Shown: positions 1 through 5,012 of the stretch, piece after piece
Position numbering within the stretch: the first letter of the stretch is position 1
Layout of the letters: the number at the start of each line of letters is the position of its first letter
Assembly: GCA_017454565.1 (NCBI GenBank)
Contig: JAFTCS010000244.1
Coordinates: 1-5,359, forward strand
Direction: 5' to 3'
From: Clostridia bacterium
Lineage (GTDB): Bacteria; Bacillota; Clostridia; Oscillospirales; Acutalibacteraceae
DNA length: 5,359 nucleotides
Position numbers and translations under genes: made by a program
The notes under the pieces: generated by a model
Database searches by the model: none
Seen by the model: only the letters and a program-made list of their open reading frames with translations
What the model was told of the DNA's origin: nothing

Positions 1-1025
1 TCTTTTATTTCAATCAGGGCGAGTATGTGAAAAAGCTGCTTTTCAATATCCGCAGAGGGCTTGCCGACTTAGAAAAGAAACTCGGCTACGAGTTGAACTC
101 GCTTGCCTTTCTCCGAGATCTTTGCAATATACGAAACGAAAACATTATATGGCTTGAAAGCGATGTAGAACTGACCTTCTGCATTTGCAGAAAGGATATT
201 CGCAAAGACATATCAAGGCTGCTGTTCAAGCGAGATGTATGCACAGTTCTGACATCTGCGACCATATCAAGCAGCAGCGTTGGAAAGACTGCCGAAAGAT
301 GCAGATACTTTCTTGAAGCTATTGGCTTTCCGACAGATAAGGGTGTTGTGGCTGAACCAAAGAGCTCGCCGTTTGATTACGATAAGAACACAATACTATA
401 TGTTTCACCGAATATGCCCTACCCTGGGCATAGCAAAGAAGAAAGAAGTCGGTATGCAGATGTAGCTATAGCTGAGATAACAAAGCTCCTTGCTGTCACA
501 GACGGCAAAGCCCTTATTCTCTTTACGGCGAAATCGGATATGACCTATGTCTACGGCAGGCTGACAAATGAAAAACTGCCCTACAAGCTGTTTATTCAGA
601 ATGACAGCTCATCACAGAAGCGAAGGCTTGAAAAGTTCAGGGCAGATACCAACTCGGTCATACTTGGCTCGGGGACGTTCTGGGAGGGCATAAACATTGA
701 AGGCGAATCACTGTCACAAGTGATAATATACAAGCTGCCGTTTCCCGTACCTGACCCGATCAATGAGTATAAGATGTCGCTGGTAAAAGACCCTATCATG
801 GAGGTGGCTGTGCCGGAGATGATAATCAAGCTCAAGCAGGGTGCAGGCAGGCTGATACGCTCAGCAACGGACAAGGGAATTGTGTCTATACTCGACCCGA
901 GGGTAAACTGCAAAAGCAAGGCAGCGTACAAAGGCATGACACTTAATGCATTGCCTGAGAAGCGTATAACCGAGGACGTAACTGAGCTGCAAGAGTTCTG
1001 GAATAGGATGAATAAGAGGAGGTAA
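1..1025 (+). CDS. DinG/Rad3-type superfamily 2 helicase, C-terminal part (5' end outside window)
   Basis: The reading frame is open from the first in-frame codon (position 3) to TAA at 1023-1025. A GTG at 27 could be mistaken for a start, but the frame continues upstream and no ribosome binding site precedes it, so the gene almost certainly begins left of the window. Counting from the GTG codon, the visible 332 residues carry the second helicase domain (Helicase_C_2, DinG/XPD family): TSATIS at 76-81, KALILFTAKSDM at 161-172, GSGTFWEGINI at 214-224, and the arginine-finger motif QGAGRLIR at 271-278 followed by GIVSILDPRV. The Walker A and DEAH motifs, and any iron-sulfur cysteines or nuclease domain, would lie upstream. 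Known family members are ATP-dependent 5'-3' DNA helicases; the role in this element (replication, transfer or defence) is not visible. It is the first seen gene of an operon, with four bases between its stop and the next start. The domain call is firm, the exact subfamily less so. Confidence 0.88.
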   Translation, partial: FYFNQGEYVKKLLFNIRRGLADLEKKLGYELNSLAFLRDLCNIRNENIIWLESDVELTFCICRKDIRKDISRLLFKRDVCTVLTSATISSSSVGKTAERCRYFLEAIGFPTDKGVVAEPKSSPFDYDKNTILYVSPNMPYPGHSKEERSRYADVAIAEITKLLAVTDGKALILFTAKSDMTYVYGRLTNEKLPYKLFIQNDSSSQKRRLEKFRADTNSVILGSGTFWEGINIEGESLSQVIIYKLPFPVPDPINEYKMSLVKDPIMEVAVPEMIIKLKQGAGRLIRSATDKGIVSILDPRVNCKSKAAYKGMTLNALPEKRITEDVTELQEFWNRMNKRR

Positions 1026-1029
1026 ACTT

Positions 1030-1206
1030 ATGAATACTCTATATGGACAGGCAGACTATTATTACGCTGTAAGCAGAAAAATGCTCGCAGCTCTCTACGA
1101 TAAAGGTTTTATCACATCAGAGCAGCGAGACAGGATAGATGATCTTAACCGAAAGACGATATTTGCCCAATATCCGTCAATTGCCGATCTGGAGGTGAGT
1201 GCATGA
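1030..1206 (+). CDS. Small SHOCT-like protein, 58 aa
   Basis: ATG at 1030 follows a strong GAGGAGG ribosome binding site at 1016-1022, which lies in the last codons of the helicase gene, so the two are probably translated from one transcript. The 58-residue product has no membrane segment. Its middle (ALYDKGFITSEQRDRIDDLNRK) is split between a short helix, a G-F-I-T turn and a second acidic/basic helix. This pattern resembles the SHOCT motif, a short C-terminal helix-turn-helix-like module often found in tiny proteins of clostridial integrative elements. The end overlaps the next start in an ATGA arrangement. I infer a protein-binding or oligomerisation role from the motif only; no function is established by the sequence. 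The gene is supported by the ribosome binding site, tight spacing and overlap rather than by length. Confidence 0.72.
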   Translation: MNTLYGQADYYYAVSRKMLAALYDKGFITSEQRDRIDDLNRKTIFAQYPSIADLEVSA

Positions 1207-1310
1207 TACAGTTTATTACGGGAACTATGTTCGGCGGACTGATAGGCATTGTTGCAATGTGTCTCTGTACTGCAGCTGGAGGATCTGATAAGCGAACAGG
1301 GCTGAAGTAA
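1203..1310 (+). CDS. DUF3789-like single-helix mini-protein, 35 aa
   Basis: The ATG at 1203 overlaps the preceding TGA (ATGA), with GGAGG at 1191-1195 seven bases upstream, so it is translationally coupled to the SHOCT-like gene. The product begins MIQFITGTMFGGLIGIVAMC and ends with a short charged tail (GGSDKRTGLK). Residues 3-25 form one glycine-rich hydrophobic segment that should span the membrane. Length, the F-x-G-x-x-x-G-G pattern and the LCTAAG end match what I recall of DUF3789, a family of about 35-40 residues found in phages and conjugative elements of Bacillota, with no known function. It is the last gene of the helicase operon and is followed by a strong hairpin. I am fairly sure it is a gene; the family name is from memory of the pattern. 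Confidence 0.75.
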   Translation: MIQFITGTMFGGLIGIVAMCLCTAAGGSDKRTGLK

Positions 1311-1322
1311 GTATATAGCAAA

Positions 1323-1346
1323 ACCGCCCGACACAGGTCGGGCGGT
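1323..1346. terminator. Perfect 10-bp hairpin, intrinsic terminator between convergent genes
   Basis: ACCGCCCGAC at 1323-1332 pairs perfectly with GTCGGGCGGT at 1337-1346 around the loop ACAG. It lies 12 bases after the DUF3789-like stop and 8 bases beyond the stop of the opposite-strand nuclease gene. On the - strand the stem is followed by TTTTGC, which fits an intrinsic terminator; on the + strand it is followed by GATACATATTATTC, a weaker U-tract. It probably serves both directions. Confidence 0.8.
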
Positions 1347-1356
1347 GATACATATT
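1344..1356 (+). repeat. 13-bp direct repeat, left copy
   Basis: GGTGATACATATT here is identical to 2396-2408. In both places AACCGCC lies at the same distance upstream (1322-1328 and 2374-2380). The left copy shares its first three bases with the terminator stem, and its last two bases are part of the nuclease stop codon, so it marks the 3' boundary of the nuclease module. A 13-base match in a window of this size is not rare by itself (roughly 0.2 expected pairs in random sequence); the position and the second matched block make it more notable. Confidence 0.6.
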
Positions 1357-2107
1357 ATTCTTCATCAGGAAGCTCCGGCAGGCTGGCAAACTCCTGCAGC
1401 TTCTTTTGCAGTATATCCTTATCAGGCAATTGAAGCTGATATTGAGCTACCATCATTGGTGAGAGTGTTCTGCTCATGGCGTACTCAACCACCTCATCTT
1501 CTTTTGATGCACACAATATAAGACCAACACTTGGATTTTCATCCTCCTTCTTGATCTGTCTGTCAAGACCTTCGAGATAGAAATCCATTTTGGATACATA
1601 CTCAGGCTTGAATTTGCCGATCTTCAATTCGATAGCAACAAGGCATTTCAGACTTCTGTGATAGAACAACAAATCTATCCTGTAGTCCTCATTAGCCACC
1701 TGGATCGGGTATTCCTCCCCAACAAAAGTAAAATCCTTGCCAAGCTCAAGTATGAAATCACGCATTTCTTTTACAAGTGCCTTTCTGAAATCACTCTCAT
1801 GAAAGGTATCTGGCAGATCGAGAAATTCTATAACATATGAATCAAGAAACGGATTCTGTTGTGAACTTATTGACTCAGGCAACAGCTTATCTTTGGAAAG
1901 CATATATCTTTCGTAATATCCGCTGTCCATTTGACGTTCAAGCTCACGGGAACTGTAACGCTCTTTTACACAGAGCGAAATATAAAATTCTCTTTCCTCG
2001 TCAGACTTACAACTTGACATGATCAGCAAATGATTTGTCCAGCTCAATTGTGTCAGCAGTGCTGACACTTTTTCGTTGCCGGTATAGAGCTCGTAAAATT
2101 GCTTCAT
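1355..2107 (-). CDS. PDDEXK nuclease of the DUF1016/YhcG type, residual 250-codon ORF of a broken gene
   Basis: The longest open part of a YhcG-like gene. Residues 1-70 hold the end of the DUF1016 N-terminal region (MKQFYELY, then LSWTNHLLIM, EEREFYI and ELERQMDSGYYER). Residues about 85-235 form the C-terminal PDDEXK nuclease fold, with FVGEE at 128-132, the catalytic D145 in RIDLLFYH, and E160-L-K162 followed by IGKFKPEY. These catalytic residues are intact. Family members are usually about 330-380 residues and act on DNA, probably in defence or genome maintenance; the substrate here is unknown. The ATG at 2107 is unlikely to be the original start: it has no ribosome binding site, and conserved family sequence continues upstream in the same frame. 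The gene stands alone on the - strand, convergent with the helicase operon. It is either a pseudogene or a truncated protein consisting mainly of the nuclease domain. Confidence 0.75.
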   Translation of the reverse strand: MKQFYELYTGNEKVSALLTQLSWTNHLLIMSSCKSDEEREFYISLCVKERYSSRELERQMDSGYYERYMLSKDKLLPESISSQQNPFLDSYVIEFLDLPDTFHESDFRKALVKEMRDFILELGKDFTFVGEEYPIQVANEDYRIDLLFYHRSLKCLVAIELKIGKFKPEYVSKMDFYLEGLDRQIKKEDENPSVGLILCASKEDEVVEYAMSRTLSPMMVAQYQLQLPDKDILQKKLQEFASLPELPDEE

Positions 2108-2350
2108 TCTATATAGCCCACGTCTGTTAAATCCTTTGATACCCGGGAACTGTGTTTTAATATACTCTGCAAGTGAATCAATATATTAATCACCATAGCT
2201 TGTGAGTTTAGACTGCGCTGATAAAAATTATCCTATGTTCCAGTACATAAGAACAAGTTCCTCATTAACTTTGCGCAGGGCTTGCTCACGGGCGTTGGTT
2301 ATTATATCTGCTATATGCTGGAAATTATTATCAAGCCATAAAATCCACAA
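2108..2350 (-). pseudogene. N-terminal remnant of the DUF1016/YhcG-type nuclease, with two in-frame TAA codons
   Basis: Read on the - strand in the same frame as the ORF at 1355-2107, this stretch encodes FQHIADIITNAREQALRKVN, then EELVLMYWNIG, a TAA at 2228-2230, FLSAQSKLTSYGD, a TAA at 2186-2188, and YIDSLAEYIKTQFPGIKGFN with RRGLYR leading into the ATG at 2107. This is the DUF1016 N-terminal domain (AR-x-x-A, YW-x-IG, GF-x-RR-x-LYRMKQFY). The phase is unbroken from about 2350 to 1355, some 330 codons, which matches the normal family length. Each stop replaces a single codon where an ordinary residue is expected, consistent with point mutations such as CAA or AAA to TAA. The start is also poor: an ATG at 2339 is one base out of frame and runs into TGA at once, and only TTG codons (2350, 2368) lie in frame. 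Together with the downstream ORF this is one inactivated gene; sequencing error is the main alternative. Confidence 0.8.
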
Positions 2351-2373
2351 TAAAGATACTCTGCACAAACGTG

Positions 2374-2395
2374 AACCGCCGCATTTAGTGGTTTT
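2374..2395 (+). terminator. Weak hairpin with T-run upstream of the recombinase 1 leader
   Basis: AACCGC at 2374-2379 can pair with GTGGTT at 2388-2393 (six pairs, one G-T) around an eight-base loop, followed by TTGG. It sits directly before the GGTGATAC leader repeat, as the strong terminator at 3995-4026 does before the second leader. It could be a decayed terminator that once insulated recombinase 1. Stability is low, so this is tentative. Confidence 0.3.
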
Positions 2396-2439
2396 GGTGA
2401 TACATATTTAAGCAGAATTGTGGTATTCTTGTCTGTTGA
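2393..2439 (+). promoter_or_regulatory. Leader repeat A, candidate promoter/operator of recombinase 1
   Basis: This 47-bp stretch aligns without gaps to 4033-4079. The left 11 bases (TTTGGTGATAC) are identical, the middle 14 are poorly conserved (6 of 14), and the right 22 match at 19 positions. The ends form an inverted repeat (GATAC at 2399, GTATT at 2423), imperfect here and better in the second copy. TGGTATTCT at 2421-2429 fits an extended -10 box (TG, one base, TAT..T), which would put the transcript start just before the GGGAGGG ribosome binding site at 2441-2447. No good -35 box is visible at 17-bp spacing, so an activator or repressor acting at the inverted repeat is plausible. A recombinase-binding role is also possible. 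The repeat is seen; its function is inferred. Confidence 0.5.
2396..2408 (+). repeat. 13-bp direct repeat, right copy
   Basis: GGTGATACATATT, identical to 1344-1356. With the left copy it brackets the decayed nuclease gene; the unit from one copy to the next is 1052 bp. This copy is part of the recombinase 1 leader, and a related form, GGTGATACCAATT, occurs at 4036-4048 in the recombinase 2 leader, so the right copy is probably the native one. Confidence 0.6.
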
Positions 2440-2453
2440 AGGGAGGGAAAAGC

Positions 2454-3995
2454 ATGGCAAAGGTAACAAGGATAGAACCTACAATAGATACAAGCCTTGT
2501 AAGGAAGCTTCGATGTGCCGCATACTGTCGTGTTTCCTCGAGCAGCGAGGATCAGCTTCACTCCTATGCAGCACAGATCAAATACTACAGCGAAGTGTTT
2601 AATGGCTCGGATACCGAGGAGCTCGTTGATATATACGCAGACGAAGGCATCACAGGCACCTGCGAGGACAAGCGTGATGAGTTTAAACGACTTATGAAAG
2701 ATTGCAGACGGGGTAAAATAGACCGCATCTATGTGAAATCCATAAGCCGCTTTGCCCGAAACACTAAGGATTGCCTCAAGAACATAAGAGAGCTCAAAGA
2801 GCTCGGGATAACGATATTATTTGAAAAGGAAAACATCGATACCGCACAGGTAAGCGACGAGATGATGATAACTCTTATGGGCGGGCTGGCGCAGGAGGAA
2901 TCAACATCAATCTCGCAGAATATGCGGTGGAGTATAAAGAAACGTATGGAGAAGGGGACATTTAAACAAAGTGTCGCTCCATACGGTTATACAAAGAGTA
3001 ATGGCAAGCTTGTTATCAAACCTCAGGAAGCAGAAATAGTAAGAATGATATTCGGTTGGTATCTGAACGGGCTTGGCCTAACATCAATAGCTGTAAAGCT
3101 GAATGAAATGAAGATAGTAACCGGAATGTATAAGAAATCATGGTCGCACAATATGGTAAGGTATATACTGACGAATGAAAAATACATTGGGGATTCTTTG
3201 CTACAAAAGACATTTACTACCGATGTTCTTCCGGTCACACAGAAAATCAATAACGGTGAAAGAGATAAGTATTATGTCGAAAATACTCAAGAAGCCGTAG
3301 TATCTAAAGAAGCTTTCAGTACAGTACAGGAAATGCTCAGTAAAAGCAAGGACAAGTATTATATCGCTGCCTATACTCCAAAAGTGCTTGGATCTATGAT
3401 AAAATGCTCGTGCTGTGGGAAAACGTATAAGCGAAAGAAAACTAATGAGAAATACTACTGGTCATGCATAACTCATGATAAAAAAGCAGATTTATGCCCT
3501 GCCCTACCGATATCCGAGGATAACATTGAAAATGCTTTTATAGGGCTTTGCAACAAGCTGATACTCCACCACAGAGAGATACTCCTGCCGCTGAAAAAAG
3601 CCTTACAGGACTTGAATGCCAAGAAATCCGGCAGCAACACAAAAGTCCTTGACATACGCAAGGATATTGCGGATATTAACGAGCAAAAGCACATCATAGC
3701 AAGACTTCGGACAAAAGGCTTTCTTGATGAAAAGAAATACAACGAGCAGCTGACGGCTTTGGAGAATAAGAAGGCAAGGCTTGAACGTGATCTTAATAAG
3801 CTCTCAAAGGCAGATGATGAGGACGAGACACTTGAACAGCTTGATACGCTTATAGATTGCTTTGAGGAACGGACAGCGATGATAACGGAGTTTGATGATG
3901 AACTGTTTGGAATGATCGTGGAAAGAATAGTGGTAAGGGATAACATTTTGGAATTTCACCTGATATCAGGGTTGAAATTCAACGAGGAAATATAG
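2454..3995 (+). CDS. Large serine recombinase 1, complete (513 aa)
   Basis: ATG at 2454 is chosen because GGGAGGG lies at 2441-2447, six bases upstream; an in-frame ATG at 2418 lies inside the leader repeat without such a site. Residues 20-165 form the resolvase domain, with catalytic S28 in YCRVSS, GITGT at 65-69, and the arginine-rich SISRFARNTKD at 96-106. Residues about 175-300 form the Recombinase domain (PYGYTKSNGK, WSHNMVRYILTNEKYIGD). A zinc ribbon follows with C318-x2-C321, C338 and C348. A helical coiled coil interrupts it at about 375-455, and the C-terminus is acidic then beta-rich. Size and order match site-specific integrases of the TnpX/TndX type, which form a serine-DNA link and move elements between attB and attP. 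It has its own leader and terminator, so it is a separate transcription unit from the next two recombinases. All catalytic features look intact. Confidence 0.95.
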   Translation: MAKVTRIEPTIDTSLVRKLRCAAYCRVSSSSEDQLHSYAAQIKYYSEVFNGSDTEELVDIYADEGITGTCEDKRDEFKRLMKDCRRGKIDRIYVKSISRFARNTKDCLKNIRELKELGITILFEKENIDTAQVSDEMMITLMGGLAQEESTSISQNMRWSIKKRMEKGTFKQSVAPYGYTKSNGKLVIKPQEAEIVRMIFGWYLNGLGLTSIAVKLNEMKIVTGMYKKSWSHNMVRYILTNEKYIGDSLLQKTFTTDVLPVTQKINNGERDKYYVENTQEAVVSKEAFSTVQEMLSKSKDKYYIAAYTPKVLGSMIKCSCCGKTYKRKKTNEKYYWSCITHDKKADLCPALPISEDNIENAFIGLCNKLILHHREILLPLKKALQDLNAKKSGSNTKVLDIRKDIADINEQKHIIARLRTKGFLDEKKYNEQLTALENKKARLERDLNKLSKADDEDETLEQLDTLIDCFEERTAMITEFDDELFGMIVERIVVRDNILEFHLISGLKFNEEI

Positions 3996-4026
3996 CGCTT
4001 TGCAACAAAATGCAAGGCGCCTTTTT
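3995..4026 (+). terminator. Intrinsic terminator of recombinase 1
   Basis: GCGCTTTGCA at 3995-4004 pairs with TGCAAGGCGC at 4011-4020 (ten pairs, one G-T) around the loop ACAAAA, followed by CTTTTTATT. The stem starts on the last base of the recombinase 1 TAG stop. A clear rho-independent terminator that separates recombinase 1 from recombinase 2. Confidence 0.88.
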
Positions 4027-4032
4027 ATTGGC

Positions 4033-4079
4033 TTTGGTGATACCAATTCAGGTGGCTTTGTGGTATCCTTGTAGGTTGA
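4033..4079 (+). promoter_or_regulatory. Leader repeat B, candidate promoter/operator of recombinases 2 and 3
   Basis: Second copy of the 47-bp leader repeat (see 2393-2439), 36 of 47 positions identical without gaps. The inverted repeat is exact here: GATACCA at 4039-4045 and TGGTATC at 4061-4067, centres 22 bases apart, about two helical turns. TGGTATCCT at 4061-4069 could be an extended -10 element. It is followed by GAGGAGG at 4078-4084 and the GTG start at 4092. Because a strong terminator lies just upstream, recombinase 2 needs its own promoter, which supports this reading. Function is inferred. Confidence 0.55.
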
Positions 4080-4091
4080 GGAGGCGATATT

Positions 4092-5012
4092 GTGAGCAAA
4101 AACAGAATGATACCATTCGGATACAAAATGGAGCACGGCGAGATAACCACAGAGCCGAGAGAGGTATATGCGGTAGTAAAGATATTCGATGAGTACATTG
4201 CCGGCAAGAGCCTGATAGACATTGCAAATATGATGCAGGTCGAGGATATCCCATACCACCCGTTGGAGAAAAACCAATGGAATAGGAATAAGGTAAAGCG
4301 TATACTTGAAAACAAGAAATACCTCGGAACTGAGAGATATCCGCAGTTGGTGGATAAGGCAAAGTTTGATAAAGTAAATGAGATCAAAACTAAAAAGGCA
4401 ACTAATCTCTGCATAGTCCCCGAGGATATGAAAGAAATCAGAAATATGGCTATATGTGCGGACTGCAGAAAGCGATTATTCCGGAATCCAAATGGTACAT
4501 GGGACTGCAAGTCCTATCGCTGCGGCAGATTCATGCATAGAGTCACAGATCAGATGATCATTTCGGCTGTTCTTAATATGCTCAACTCCGCAATAGCAAA
4601 TCCATGCCTGATTGAATCCGGTGGGGAGCTTAGCATCTATACTCCGAACGGTAATGTCACAAGGCAGAAGAATGAGATCGACAGACTGCTGGATAGCCCC
4701 AACATTGACTATGAACGTATAAAAGCAGAAATGATAAGGCTTGCCGAGATCAAGTATGATTGCTGCACATATGATGACGTTGTGCAGAAAACACAGTATT
4801 TGAAAAAGCAGCTTTCCGACAGAAAACAGCTTAATAAACTTGACATAGATCTATTGAAAAGCTGTGCCGAGCATATCGCAATCAGCCATTTTGCAAGCAT
4901 AAGCCTTGAAATGATAAACGGGATCAAACTTATAAATAACACCGAGAGGAAGGAGGTCATAACAGATGAATGTAACAGTAATTCCTGCGACGAGGCAAGC
5001 AGCGACATCTGA
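4092..5012 (+). CDS. Recombinase 2: serine-recombinase-like DNA-binding protein without catalytic domain (306 aa)
   Basis: GTG at 4092 is seven bases after GAGGAGG (4078-4084), and an in-frame TGA at 4077-4079 rules out any upstream extension. The protein starts directly in the Recombinase domain: MIPFGYKMEHGEI at 6-18, EYIAGKSLIDIANMM at 34-48, and NRNKVKRILENKKYLGTERY at 64-83. A zinc ribbon follows (C122-x2-C125, C139, C144), then a helical tail at about 190-260 likely to form a coiled coil. The whole resolvase domain of about 150 residues, including the nucleophilic serine and arginines, is absent, and none is found in the 96 bases between recombinase 1 and this start. It therefore should bind DNA but cannot cut it. 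Having its own ribosome binding site, leader and an otherwise undamaged frame, it looks like a maintained gene, perhaps a partner of recombinases 1 and 3. A relic of a truncated integrase is the alternative. Confidence 0.88.
   Translation: MSKNRMIPFGYKMEHGEITTEPREVYAVVKIFDEYIAGKSLIDIANMMQVEDIPYHPLEKNQWNRNKVKRILENKKYLGTERYPQLVDKAKFDKVNEIKTKKATNLCIVPEDMKEIRNMAICADCRKRLFRNPNGTWDCKSYRCGRFMHRVTDQMIISAVLNMLNSAIANPCLIESGGELSIYTPNGNVTRQKNEIDRLLDSPNIDYERIKAEMIRLAEIKYDCCTYDDVVQKTQYLKKQLSDRKQLNKLDIDLLKSCAEHIAISHFASISLEMINGIKLINNTERKEVITDECNSNSCDEASSDI
4950..4957 (+). promoter_or_regulatory. Ribosome binding site of recombinase 3 inside recombinase 2
   Basis: AAGGAGGT, a full-strength Shine-Dalgarno sequence, lies within the recombinase 2 coding region, eight bases before the ATG at 4966. 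It decides the start of recombinase 3 and implies that ribosomes finishing recombinase 2 pass over it. Confidence 0.85.

Noticed and set aside
2162..2171. ATACTCTGCA repeated at 2357-2366
   Set aside because: A 10-base match is expected by chance several times in a window of this size, and nothing else aligns around it.
2202..2411. 69-codon + strand ORF before recombinase 1
   Set aside because: It is antisense to the nuclease N-terminal remnant, has no ribosome binding site, and the - strand translation clearly matches DUF1016.
2418..2453. Upstream ATG extending recombinase 1 by 12 residues
   Set aside because: The extension lies inside the leader repeat and contains the ribosome binding site of the ATG at 2454, so the downstream start is preferred.
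2792..2813. Paired GAGCTC palindromes (GAGCTCaaaGAGCTC)
   Set aside because: They encode ELKEL in the conserved resolvase domain, and recombinase 3 has the same protein motif with different codons, so this is coding constraint rather than a site.
3473..3946. 157-codon serine-rich ORF on the - strand
   Set aside because: It is the antisense shadow of the zinc-ribbon and coiled-coil region of recombinase 1; the serine richness comes from reversed lysine/glutamate codons, and there is no ribosome binding site.
4109..4124. Further GATACCA and GGATAC copies just inside recombinase 2
   Set aside because: They encode the conserved IPFGY start of the Recombinase domain; the resemblance to the leader half-site is probably chance.
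4025..4510. 161-codon hydrophobic ORF on the - strand, membrane-like
   Set aside because: It lies opposite recombinase 2 and crosses the terminator and leader; no recognisable family or start signal. Overlapping - strand ORFs at 3966-4277 and 4048-4362 have the same explanation.
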